This document shows, one piece after another, positions 1-8,989 of a DNA stretch of 40,400 nt. The notes beneath the pieces are model-generated. The model was not told the origin of the DNA, did no database searches, and was given only the letters and a program-made list of their open reading frames with translations. The first letter of the stretch is position 1; each line of letters opens with the position of its first letter. The stretch comes from Candidatus Omnitrophota bacterium (GTDB taxonomy: Bacteria; Omnitrophota; Gorgyraeia; Gygaellales; Profunditerraquicolaceae): positions 1 to 40,400 of the forward strand of contig JAQUMX010000012.1 of NCBI GenBank assembly GCA_028717885.1. The letters run 5' to 3'. A program made the position numbers and the translations under genes.

Positions 1-1995
1 GAAGAAGCGATTAAAGCTTTTAAGACCGTTGTCTATCAATATTGTTACGCCCAGGCATGGGATCCGCGCGGCTGGTTCTGGTTGGTGGCAAAGGCTGCCC
101 GGGAAAGTATCGTGAAATTAAGGCCCAATGAGAATCTTCCTGCGTCGCCCTGTGCAGATATCAATGTTGTGGAAGCTGCTCCGATTAAGGTCAGCCAAAC
201 ACCGACAAAAATAACCCTCTACGATTCCGGCAAAGAGGACTTTGTAAATTATACTAAGTATGGCGAGTTTAAGAATATCGGCACCAAGGATTATAAATAT
301 ATTGTGAAGGACCAGGAAGGCTTAAGCGCTGCCGTCGGAGAAGGGGTATATCCGAACACTACCTCAATCAGATGGGACCCGGGATACAAAAAAGCCGTAA
401 AAGAAAAAAGATTGGACGGCTCGCATTGGGATTTCCTGCATTCCCCGGATTTGGAAGCTGCGTTTTTAAAATGGGCAACCGCTCCTGAACCGCAAGGGGT
501 AAAATTATATTATACCGCAATGATTTTGGAAAAATCCGGCTTAGTAAAACAGGCGATTAAATGTTATTATTCGATCATCGTGAATTTCCCCGGGGCTTAC
601 GGCTGGACCTATTGGCATACCCCTTGGTATGTGGGGCAGGCAGCAATCCCGAAAATAAAGAACCTCCTGCGGCGTAACCCGAGTTTTGGGCATAAGCTGG
701 TGGATGCGGACATTAAAATCATCAATGGTTTTGACCATGATGTCTCCAATGATATAGTAGTGACTAATCCAGGAAAATTCATTAAAGTAAATCCTTTGGA
801 AAAATTAAAGCCTAAGCCCGATGTCAGTTTATTAAGTATTAAGAAACGTTTAGGCAAGGGCAAGGTGCATTTAGTGCAATATGAAACCGGGGATTGGCAA
901 TTGCTGGTGAATGACAAGCCGTATGTGATTCAAGGCGTGACTTACGCGCCGACTAAAGTCGGAGAATCTCCTGATAACGGCACCCAGACTAACTGGATGG
1001 AAGATGATTTTAACAAGAACGGTAAAGCCGACGGCCCATACGACGCCTTTGTAGATAAAAATAAAAATAATAAACAAGACGCAGATGAGCCGTCTGTGGG
1101 CGATTTTAAATTGATGAAAGAAATGGGGATTAATACCATCAGGCTTTATCATCAGCCTTTTACCGTGCATAAAGAAATTCTAAGCGACCTTTATAAGAAT
1201 TACGGCATCATGGTGATCATGGGCGACTTCTTTGGAAAATACGCAATCGGTTCCGGCGCGCCGTGGAATCCCGGCACTGATTATACCAATGAAGAACAGA
1301 AGCAAAAGATGACTGAATCCGTGTTAAAGATGGTCCAGGATTACAAGGATGAGCCGTATATTTTATTTTGGCTGTTGGGAAATGAGAATGTTTATGGCTA
1401 TGGATGTAACGCCGATAAAGAGCCGGATGCGTTCTTTAAGTTTGCTAATGAAGTGGCGTTGAAGATTAAAGAGATTGATCCCGAACATCCAGTAGCGATT
1501 TGTAGCGGCGACAATTTATATTTGGATAAATTTGCCGTTGATGCCCCGGACGTGGATATCTTCGGCACAAATGCATATCGCGGTGATTTTGGTTTTGGTT
1601 TGCTTTGGCGCCAGGTAAAAGAGGCTGCGGGCAAGCCGGTTTTTATCACGGAATTTGGCTGCCCTGCTTATGGCGAAGGCATCTCGCTTGATGAGGCAGA
1701 AAATCTTCAGGCAGAATACCATCGCGGATGCTGGGAGGATATTGACGGTAATATGGCTTTTCAGAACGGAGAAGGCAATTCTCTCGGAGCCGTAGTTTTC
1801 GAATGGGTAGATGAGTGGTGGAAAGCTTATGAGCCTTTTGTGCATGATACTAAAGGGTTATTTACCGGCCCATTTCCCGACGGATATATGCACGAAGAGT
1901 GGCTGGGGGTAACCAGCCAGGGGGACGGCAAGTCTAGCCCCTTCTTACGGCGGTTAAGGCAAGCATATTATATGTACAAGAAAAGTTGGAAGTAA
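1..1995 (+). CDS. Glycoside hydrolase (clan GH-A/GH2-like TIM barrel) with TPR-like N-terminal region; 5' end truncated by window
   Basis: The frame is open from base 1 (EEAIKAFKTVVYQYCYAQAWDPRGWFWLVAKAA...), so the track start at 82 is internal. GNENVYGYG (acid/base-type NE) and FITEFGCPAYG (nucleophile-type E) resemble clan GH-A motifs. Homologous to the CDS at 3310. Confidence 0.75.
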   Translation, partial: EEAIKAFKTVVYQYCYAQAWDPRGWFWLVAKAARESIVKLRPNENLPASPCADINVVEAAPIKVSQTPTKITLYDSGKEDFVNYTKYGEFKNIGTKDYKYIVKDQEGLSAAVGEGVYPNTTSIRWDPGYKKAVKEKRLDGSHWDFLHSPDLEAAFLKWATAPEPQGVKLYYTAMILEKSGLVKQAIKCYYSIIVNFPGAYGWTYWHTPWYVGQAAIPKIKNLLRRNPSFGHKLVDADIKIINGFDHDVSNDIVVTNPGKFIKVNPLEKLKPKPDVSLLSIKKRLGKGKVHLVQYETGDWQLLVNDKPYVIQGVTYAPTKVGESPDNGTQTNWMEDDFNKNGKADGPYDAFVDKNKNNKQDADEPSVGDFKLMKEMGINTIRLYHQPFTVHKEILSDLYKNYGIMVIMGDFFGKYAIGSGAPWNPGTDYTNEEQKQKMTESVLKMVQDYKDEPYILFWLLGNENVYGYGCNADKEPDAFFKFANEVALKIKEIDPEHPVAICSGDNLYLDKFAVDAPDVDIFGTNAYRGDFGFGLLWRQVKEAAGKPVFITEFGCPAYGEGISLDEAENLQAEYHRGCWEDIDGNMAFQNGEGNSLGAVVFEWVDEWWKAYEPFVHDTKGLFTGPFPDGYMHEEWLGVTSQGDGKSSPFLRRLRQAYYMYKKSWK

Positions 1996-2000
1996 TGCTG

Positions 2001-2033
2001 ACACCCCGCGCTTATGCGGAGTTGCGCGGGTGT
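2001..2033 (+). other. GC-rich inverted repeat (ACACCCCGCGC...GCGCGGGTGT), possible attenuator or mRNA-end hairpin
   Basis: Arms complementary except for one bulged C; directly after the stop of the upstream CDS; no strong T-run follows. Confidence 0.5.
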
Positions 2034-2132
2034 TGACTTTGTGGTCAAGAAAGGAGGCAACACAAGAAGCATAAATTAAAAAATCAAAATCCAAATTGAA
2101 AAAAATAATACCATAAGAAGGAGGAAAGAGGA

Positions 2133-3329
2133 ATGAAAAAGTTTTTTTTAACAATGCTGGCAGTATTTGGCGGTTTAAGCCTGGTCTTCGCCGCAGAGTC
2201 CATGAAGCCCACTGCTACCGTTACTACTGCTGCTGCAGGTAACAAAGCAAAAGAATTTGTCGTTTACATCGACAAAACCTCGCCGGATAACCATTATATC
2301 CCTTCCGGATGGATGGGGGATTATGGCGATATCAAGATCAACGACCAGGCAACTGACAATCCGCATTCCGGGACAAACTGTATCCGCTTTGATTTTTCTG
2401 CCAAGAAAATCCAAAACCAGGGATGGGCAGGGGTATATTGGCAGAATCCTGCGAATAACTGGGGAGCCAAAAAAGGCGGTTTTGATTTAACCGGAATGAC
2501 CAAGTTAACTTTCTGGGCCCGCGGCGCAAAAGGCGGCGAGATTTTGCAGAAAGTTAAAATCGGCGGCATGGGAATGGAGCCAAAGGCTACCTATCCCGAT
2601 TCTTCATCTACTGAAATGGGGCCGATCGAATTAACAGATACATGGAAACAATATACGGTTAACCTCGTAGGAAAAGACCTTTCCTATATTGCCGGCGGTT
2701 TCTGCTGGGTAATTACCGCAGATCAGAATCCTAATGGCGCAACCTTCTATTTTGATGACATCAAATTCGAGGCTGATCCGACGATGAAAGCAGAAAGCAA
2801 AAAACAGGAAAATATGCCGTTCTATGTTTATTCAGACGGACGTTCAGCAAGCAATCACTATATTCCTTCCGGTTGGATGCCTAACGCAGGAACTGGTAAG
2901 GATATCAAGTACGAAGCAGCAAGTAAGGAAGATCCATATTTAGGCGACACCTGTATCAGAATTGCCTACAAGGATGTTTCCGGAAACAAATGGGCCGGCA
3001 TCTATTGGCAGAACCCGGCAAATAACTGGGGTACGGTAGATGGCGGTTTCGATCTTTCTAAGGCGACTAAATTCACCTTCTGGGCACGCGGTGAAAAAGG
3101 CGGAGAAAGAATCGAAGAGTTTAAAGTCGGCGGTATTATGGGCGAATTTTCCGATTCGGATGTGTCGAATATCGGCCCGGTAATCCTGAATAAGGAATGG
3201 ACCCAATATACTATAGACCTAAAAGGCAAAGACTTATCCTATATTATCGGAGGTTTTTGCTGGGCAACTAATGTTGATGTGAATCCTGAAGGAGTAACAT
3301 TCTATCTAGATGAGCTTAAGTACGAATAA
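2133..3329 (+). CDS. Secreted protein with two tandem homologous carbohydrate-binding-like (jelly-roll-type) domains
   Basis: Signal peptide MKKFFLTMLAVFGGLSLVFA; AGGAGG-type SD; internal duplication (NHYIPSGWM / WAG[VI]YWQNPANNWG / FDLxxxTKxTFWARGxKGGE / GKDLSYIxGGFCW). Confidence 0.75.
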   Translation: MKKFFLTMLAVFGGLSLVFAAESMKPTATVTTAAAGNKAKEFVVYIDKTSPDNHYIPSGWMGDYGDIKINDQATDNPHSGTNCIRFDFSAKKIQNQGWAGVYWQNPANNWGAKKGGFDLTGMTKLTFWARGAKGGEILQKVKIGGMGMEPKATYPDSSSTEMGPIELTDTWKQYTVNLVGKDLSYIAGGFCWVITADQNPNGATFYFDDIKFEADPTMKAESKKQENMPFYVYSDGRSASNHYIPSGWMPNAGTGKDIKYEAASKEDPYLGDTCIRIAYKDVSGNKWAGIYWQNPANNWGTVDGGFDLSKATKFTFWARGEKGGERIEEFKVGGIMGEFSDSDVSNIGPVILNKEWTQYTIDLKGKDLSYIIGGFCWATNVDVNPEGVTFYLDELKYE

Positions 3330-4611
3330 ACAAAATTGCAAGTCGGAAGTTAAAAGTCAAAAGAGGGGCCGCAAGTTTTTTTCACTTGCGGCCTGCTCTT
3401 TATTGCTGTTTTCTATCTTTATGATGGGGATGGCAAAAGCCCCGCAATCGGCGCAGGTTTTCGTGAAAAAACTTTCTAATGGCGGTTATCAGCTTATAGT
3501 AGAAAGAAGGCCTTATATTATCAAAGGGGTTTGTTATAACCCGATACCCGTTGGAGAGAACCACGAATATGATTGGTGGTCTGACCCGAATAAACCCTGG
3601 ATTGCCGACGGAAAACTTATGAAGGCAATGGGCGTAAATACGATCCGTCTTTATCAGTCGCACGATAACCCTGAAGAAGTAAGGGCAGTAATCAGGGACT
3701 TATACCAACTATACGGCATTCGCACGGTAATGGGGGATTGGCTGGGCTACTGGGAATACCCCTGCCCATTTTACGGAAATAAAGATTTTCAGGAAAAAGT
3801 AAAAAAAGAAGTTTTGAATATGGTAGAAGAATATAAGAATGAACCGGGTATGCTTTTTTGGGTATTAGGCAATGAAAATAATTATTCTTGTTTAGGTACG
3901 GTGCGCCCCTGGTCCAGCGAAGAGGTCGACCAGGAAAAAGACCCCTTAAAACAGAAAGCCTTAAAGGCAAAGATTTATTATTCTTTCGTTAATGAGCTGG
4001 CGCAAGAAATCAAAAATATTGACCCTAATCATCCGGTGGCAATGGGAAACGGGGAATTGGTCGGCCTGGGATATGCCAAAGAGTATGCGCCGAATATTGA
4101 CATTATTGCCTGTATTATCTATCGGGGAAAGACCTTCGGGAATCTTTTTAAGTCATTAAAAGCGACTTTTGACAAGCCTGTTTTTATTGCCGAATTTGGC
4201 GCTGACGCCTACGATGCCAATTTGCAGAAGGAAGACCAGAATATGCAGGCTTTTTTCTTAGAATCGCAGTGGCGCCAGATTTATGAGAATTTAGCCAACG
4301 GCAAAGATGGGGAGGGTAATTGCCTGGGAGGAACGGTTTTCGAGTGGAGTGATGAATGGTGGAAACATGAAGAGGGTAGTTCCGACGGCTGGAAAACGCA
4401 CGATACCCTGGCAGGCTGGTTAAATGCCAGTTATTATTTCGATATCAAAGCAAAAGATAATATGAATATGAATGAGGAATGGTTCGGGTTAGTTGCTTTA
4501 TCTCCGGAGATTGCAGACGGGCTTAATAAGCGCATTCCCCGTAAGGCCTATTATGTGGTGAGGGATTTCTGGAAAAAACCGGACTTAAATCACAAGAAAA
4601 GGAAAAGGTAA
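3310..4611 (+). CDS. Secreted glycoside hydrolase (clan GH-A/GH2-like), homologous to the first CDS
   Basis: Signal-peptide-like N-terminus (KFFSLAACSLLLFSIFMMGMAKA); YIIKGVCYNPIPVGE, LGNENNYS, FIAEFGADAYD, FEWSDEWWK shared with CDS 1. Exact start uncertain. Confidence 0.75.
   Translation: MSLSTNKQNCKSEVKSQKRGRKFFSLAACSLLLFSIFMMGMAKAPQSAQVFVKKLSNGGYQLIVERRPYIIKGVCYNPIPVGENHEYDWWSDPNKPWIADGKLMKAMGVNTIRLYQSHDNPEEVRAVIRDLYQLYGIRTVMGDWLGYWEYPCPFYGNKDFQEKVKKEVLNMVEEYKNEPGMLFWVLGNENNYSCLGTVRPWSSEEVDQEKDPLKQKALKAKIYYSFVNELAQEIKNIDPNHPVAMGNGELVGLGYAKEYAPNIDIIACIIYRGKTFGNLFKSLKATFDKPVFIAEFGADAYDANLQKEDQNMQAFFLESQWRQIYENLANGKDGEGNCLGGTVFEWSDEWWKHEEGSSDGWKTHDTLAGWLNASYYFDIKAKDNMNMNEEWFGLVALSPEIADGLNKRIPRKAYYVVRDFWKKPDLNHKKRKR
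3362..3399 (+). other. Strong inverted repeat GGCCGCAAGT-TTTTTTC-ACTTGCGGCC
   Basis: Perfect 10-bp arms (3367-3376 / 3384-3393), extendable by AGAG/CTCT; lies in the signal-peptide coding region of the 3310 CDS. Confidence 0.7.
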
Positions 4612-4617
4612 ATACAA

Positions 4618-6261
4618 ATGACAAAACCCAAAATTCAAATGTCAAATCCGAAGAATAAAGTTTTATCATTGGTTATTTGTGTTTTGGGCTTATTTTGGAT
4701 TTTGTGCTTTTGTATTTGCCGTTATTCTTTTGCCGAGGAAAACAAGTTAACCGTTCTTTCCAAGCAGGTCATGGAGGCAAAAACAGACACCGGGCTTTTC
4801 CCCGTTTTCGAAGAAATCAAAGGAATTTATTTTAAAGACAATAAATACCCGGAGTTCCTCGATTTTTTAAAATCTGTCGGGCGTAAGAAGAGAAATCTGC
4901 AAGGCCTCCTCAACTATTACACGGCGCTAGCGCGTTATAACCAGCTAAAGTATTTGGAAGATATCCAGGATTGGAATGAATACTTTTCCGAAGGAGATAG
5001 CTACCGCGCAGAGTTGGAGAAAAGTTTGAATGCGGCAATTAAAGATTCCAAGGCCGGGGATGCGCTTAATCTATCTGCGCTGTTTCTATCGTATCGATAT
5101 CATAAAGAAAAACAGGACGGTTTGGCTACGGATGCGCTTAAGGCAATCGTGACTAGCGCCGGAGAATTTGCCAAGAAAAACTCCGATACCGCGCTTTTAA
5201 AAGATATCGCGGATCAGCTGATGGTAGGCGGCGAAAAGGCCGAATCGAGAAAATTATACGACCTCTATGTGGAAAAATTATCTACTTCTTCGATGAAGGG
5301 CCCAGAGCTGGGTAATATTGCGCAGGATTTTTACAATAAGGGCAACCTGGAATTATCCGAAGCTGTCTTCGATGCTTATATTAAGCAGTCTGCGGATGCG
5401 TTTCCTAAAGAGGAATTGGTTGCGTTCCTGGTCAATATCGCGAAAAATTTTGCTTATAAAGATAATGGGGTTTCTGACCCGGCTTACGCAGAACGAATCT
5501 TTCAGGAATTGGAAAAAAGAGGGGGGATAGAAGCATTTAACGAAGACTTAATGTATTTGCGCGCCTTTAACTTAGAAAAAATGCAGGACGCAAAAGCGGC
5601 AAAAGAAATTTATATGTTACTGCTTAAAACATATAAACCCAGCAAATACGCCGATGAGGCAGAATTTAAAATCGCGGTCTTCGATACCTATCTTTTGAAT
5701 AACCTCGAAGAAGGCAAAAGCTATTTTGAGGGCTTGGCGAAAAAAGAAAAAATTTCCCCACAGGTAATTTCTGCTTTTTACCAGTTGGGCCTTTTAAGCC
5801 AATGGAAAGAAGATTTTACCGGAGCACTTAATTACTACAATCAGCTGGCCACATTAGCGAAAACCGATTTTCAGGACGAGGTAAATTTGGCTCAGGAAAG
5901 AATCAAGGAGATCAATGACAAAAAGCCTCTGGAATATAATTTAAGGGCCTTTCTGGATGCCGCTTTAAAATCATCTGCTCAAACAGGAAAGGTCAGCCTC
6001 ATCTCCAAGCCTTACAAGGCAAAAAGAAACAGCGAGGTGCTTGTAGATTCCAATATCGTAGTCCCGGAAAGCGGCTGTACCCAGGTAGAATTGCAATATC
6101 TTTGGTCCGGAGACCTGGGTGGCACGGCCCCTGCCAGTACGCAGTCTTCATTTTCCACAAAGTACCAGTATTCAGGCACAAAAATCATTAATGTCGTGGT
6201 GGTAAATCCCAGCGGGATTACGGATTACGGCCTGGATTTGGTGGATACCTCCTCCGATTAA
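4618..6261 (+). CDS. Secreted/membrane-anchored tetratricopeptide-repeat-like protein
   Basis: N-terminal hydrophobic segment, alpha-helical repeat character (BamD/TPR-like), C-terminal Ig-like segment (SEVLVDSNIVVPESGCTQVELQYLWSGDLG). Confidence 0.6.
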   Translation: MTKPKIQMSNPKNKVLSLVICVLGLFWILCFCICRYSFAEENKLTVLSKQVMEAKTDTGLFPVFEEIKGIYFKDNKYPEFLDFLKSVGRKKRNLQGLLNYYTALARYNQLKYLEDIQDWNEYFSEGDSYRAELEKSLNAAIKDSKAGDALNLSALFLSYRYHKEKQDGLATDALKAIVTSAGEFAKKNSDTALLKDIADQLMVGGEKAESRKLYDLYVEKLSTSSMKGPELGNIAQDFYNKGNLELSEAVFDAYIKQSADAFPKEELVAFLVNIAKNFAYKDNGVSDPAYAERIFQELEKRGGIEAFNEDLMYLRAFNLEKMQDAKAAKEIYMLLLKTYKPSKYADEAEFKIAVFDTYLLNNLEEGKSYFEGLAKKEKISPQVISAFYQLGLLSQWKEDFTGALNYYNQLATLAKTDFQDEVNLAQERIKEINDKKPLEYNLRAFLDAALKSSAQTGKVSLISKPYKAKRNSEVLVDSNIVVPESGCTQVELQYLWSGDLGGTAPASTQSSFSTKYQYSGTKIINVVVVNPSGITDYGLDLVDTSSD

Positions 6262-6288
6262 TAAAACTCCTAAACTATTTAAAAATAC

Positions 6289-6317
6289 TTGACTTATAAC
6301 TTCTTTAGTAGTATAAA
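6289..6317 (+). promoter_or_regulatory. Candidate sigma70 promoter TTGACT-N17-TATAAA
   Basis: -35 at 6289-6294, -10 at 6312-6317, 17-bp spacer, upstream of the ROK gene. Confidence 0.6.
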
Positions 6318-6324
6318 TAAATGA

Positions 6325-6491
6325 AGTCAAAATTTACGGAACGAAGTGAACGTAAATTTTATGACTGAATTTATCCTTGACACGTATCTTTATTAAAGAT
6401 TTTTGTAAGTGTCAAGGATTAATTCGCACACGCGGGAGATAATTAGGGCTAGCCGCTATAACTTACTCGAGTTATCGTGTTCGTAAGTTAT
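6325..6491 (+). promoter_or_regulatory. Structured leader or operator region with three strong inverted repeats upstream of the ROK gene
   Basis: IR1 6325-6366 (AAAATTTACG/CGTAAATTTT plus AGTC/GACT); IR2 6373-6419 (ATCCTTGACAC/GTGTCAAGGAT with nested ATCTTTA/TAAAGAT); IR3 6458-6491 (ATAACTTAC/GTAAGTTAT). Confidence 0.6.
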
Positions 6492-6523
6492 GTGCTCATT
6501 AACTTTTTTACTACTAATTGGTT

Positions 6524-7756
6524 ATGCGCACAACTGATTTCGAAAAAGAGGCTTTAAGCGAAAAAGAAAAGCGCAATATCAGTATTCTGGATATTTTGCG
6601 CCGCCGCGGACCGGTGAGCCGGCCGGATATCTCCAAGGAGATGGGGGTAAATGTCGTCACCATTTCCAACTATATCGATGATTTTATCCGGCAGAATATC
6701 GTTTATGAAAAGGAACTGGATATTTCTGAAGGCGGCAGAAGGCCAGCCCTCCTGGATTTAAACCCACGCGCAGGATACATTATCGGTGTCGGGTTAAATC
6801 TCATGAACATGGTCGGCCTCCTGATAGATTTTAAAGGCAACATCATTACCAAGACCCAGATTGCCCGCCCAAAACCGTCGGTGAGGGAAATTACCGAATG
6901 CGTCCTGGAAATTATCCGCGAAATCTTAAGGCGTTCCAAAGAATATACCCCGCAGATTAAAGGTATCGGCGTAGGTATCGCCGGGTTGGTGAATAAAAGA
7001 GACGGCTCCATTCATTGGCCGCAGAAGATGGACCATTATTATGCCTATGCGTCGGTAGATATGCCTTTTAAAAGCTTGATCGAGCGCGAATTTAACCTCC
7101 CGACATTAATCGAGAATGATGCTACCGCCGCCTGTTTCGGCGAACATTGGCTGGATTTAAAACGCGATTTTAAAAATGTGCTTTATATGTTTAGCGGTGT
7201 GGGCTGCGGAATTATGGTCAATGGCGAAATGTATAACGGCACAGATGGTTTCGCCGGAGAAATCTCGATCTATAATTACAAGGAACAGGATGCTTTTAAA
7301 TGCGATGTGGGTAAGGATTGTTTCTTAAAACGCTGGGAGATAGATTTAGGGATTATTGACGATACGCGTTCGCTATTGGCCCGGGATAAAGAAGGGGCGG
7401 AGCGGTTTTTTAAGCTTACTTCAAGTAATATCAATAACGTAGATTTAAAAAGTGTTTTTATTGCGGCCCGCGCAAAGGATGCGATTGCTAGTGAAGCGTT
7501 GAAATTAGCCAGCCGCAGGCTGGGAATAAAGATAGCATTTTTAGCCAACCTCTTTAACCCTCAGATCGTGATTATCGGAGGCGGTTTTGAAGAGGCCGGC
7601 GATGAGTTCTTGAATAATTGCGTACTTACCGTCAAAGACTGGGCTTTTAGGGAAGTAACGGAAAATTTAAAAATCGTTTATTCGCAACTACGGGAAAATG
7701 CCGTAGCACTCGGGGCAGCGAGTCTCGTAATGCAAAAGACCTTTGCCCTTTCTTAA
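6524..7756 (+). CDS. ROK family transcriptional regulator (HTH + ROK/sugar kinase-like domain)
   Basis: N-terminal HTH (ILRRRGPVSRPDISKEMGVNVVTISNYI) and ROK domain (IGVGLN..., IENDATAACFGEHW, FSGVGCGIMVNGEMYNGTDGFAGEI). ATG at 6524 preferred over TTG at 6518. Confidence 0.85.
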   Translation: MRTTDFEKEALSEKEKRNISILDILRRRGPVSRPDISKEMGVNVVTISNYIDDFIRQNIVYEKELDISEGGRRPALLDLNPRAGYIIGVGLNLMNMVGLLIDFKGNIITKTQIARPKPSVREITECVLEIIREILRRSKEYTPQIKGIGVGIAGLVNKRDGSIHWPQKMDHYYAYASVDMPFKSLIEREFNLPTLIENDATAACFGEHWLDLKRDFKNVLYMFSGVGCGIMVNGEMYNGTDGFAGEISIYNYKEQDAFKCDVGKDCFLKRWEIDLGIIDDTRSLLARDKEGAERFFKLTSSNINNVDLKSVFIAARAKDAIASEALKLASRRLGIKIAFLANLFNPQIVIIGGGFEEAGDEFLNNCVLTVKDWAFREVTENLKIVYSQLRENAVALGAASLVMQKTFALS

Positions 7757-7771
7757 AGGCTATAAAAGCCG

Positions 7772-8989
7772 ATGGAGCAAAAAATAAAATTTATTATTAT
7801 CGGGCTCATCGCGGTCTTGGTGGTGAGTTTTGCTCTTAATATCTTTACCCTCCTTTCAAAAGAACAGGCCCTGCGCAGCAATAATACCCTTCAGGAAGAT
7901 AAATCCTCTTTACTTAAGGAAGTCGAAACCAGTAAACAAAAAGTAGGCCAGCTACAGAAGCAGCTTATCGAGCTTAACCAGGGGGTTGATAAGCTTAATA
8001 AAGAAAAAGAGGAGATCCAGAAAAAATATGATTTGGTAGATAAAGCCCGCCAGACTTTAGTGGACCAGGTAAAAGCCCTAAAAGAGAAAGAAGCCTCGTC
8101 TAAAACTTCCGCTTCAGCTACTGCACAGCCAGCAAGCAATGCTTTGGGTAATGATGCTTATTGGGCCGGGATCTTAAAGCAGAAAAAAGATCTGGAATGG
8201 CAATTAGATACGGTGCGCAGCGAACTAAAAACCGCGCAGATCAATAATGAACAACTGCAAAAAGAAAAGAGCGCTTTGGAGCTGGAGGCGGGCAACCTCG
8301 GCCGGGAAAAACAGGATTTAGGCAGGCAATATGAATTTGTCCAGAAGCAACTGGAATATAACAAGAAGATGATGGAATCTATCGCCCTGGAGTTAGTCGG
8401 AGAAAAGAATGACAAGTTGCAGATCCAGGATTCATTTAAGGCGATTAAAACCGAGAATGCAATGCTGCGCCGGCAGTTAAAGAACCTTAATGACCGAAAA
8501 ATTAGCCTGGAGAGGAAGCTTGCCACTGCCCAGGAAAAATCTCATACGTTGGAATCCAGGTTTAATGAGATGGATGTGCTTTTAAAGGATAAGATGCTGC
8601 AACTGGAAAAGATTAGTAGGACTGTTCCCTCTTCGGAGGCCACGGCAAAAGAGGAGCCGGTAGAGTTGACTCCGATAGTAGTGCGGCCGCCATCCGAAAC
8701 AACTACTATGCCTTCAATAACTACGCCCGCGGCCGAAACTTCTGCTGCAAGCATTCCGCAGAAAGAAGGAAAAATTTCTGCGGTTAATCGGGATAATAAT
8801 TTCGTGATCATCGACCTCGGCGAAGAACAAAGTGCCAGAGTGGGCGATGTGTTTAATGTTTATAATAAAGCCAATAAGCCTATCGGGGTAGTAGAAATCA
8901 TCGAGACGCGCAAGGCCATCTCTGCTTGCGACATCCAGAGAGAAAACGAAAAAATCCAGGTGGGTGATAAGGTAAGGCTGAAATCATGA
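7772..8989 (+). CDS. Membrane-anchored coiled-coil protein with C-terminal SH3/FlgT-C-like domain
   Basis: N-terminal TM helix, long heptad-rich coiled coil, C-terminal GKISAVNRDNNFVIIDLGEEQSARVGDVFNVY...VGDKVRL. Confidence 0.6.
   Translation: MEQKIKFIIIGLIAVLVVSFALNIFTLLSKEQALRSNNTLQEDKSSLLKEVETSKQKVGQLQKQLIELNQGVDKLNKEKEEIQKKYDLVDKARQTLVDQVKALKEKEASSKTSASATAQPASNALGNDAYWAGILKQKKDLEWQLDTVRSELKTAQINNEQLQKEKSALELEAGNLGREKQDLGRQYEFVQKQLEYNKKMMESIALELVGEKNDKLQIQDSFKAIKTENAMLRRQLKNLNDRKISLERKLATAQEKSHTLESRFNEMDVLLKDKMLQLEKISRTVPSSEATAKEEPVELTPIVVRPPSETTTMPSITTPAAETSAASIPQKEGKISAVNRDNNFVIIDLGEEQSARVGDVFNVYNKANKPIGVVEIIETRKAISACDIQRENEKIQVGDKVRLKS

Noticed and set aside
8158-8526. 122-aa minus-strand ORF rich in S/F/L
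   Set aside because: Antisense of a K/E/Q-rich coiled coil; composition artefact.
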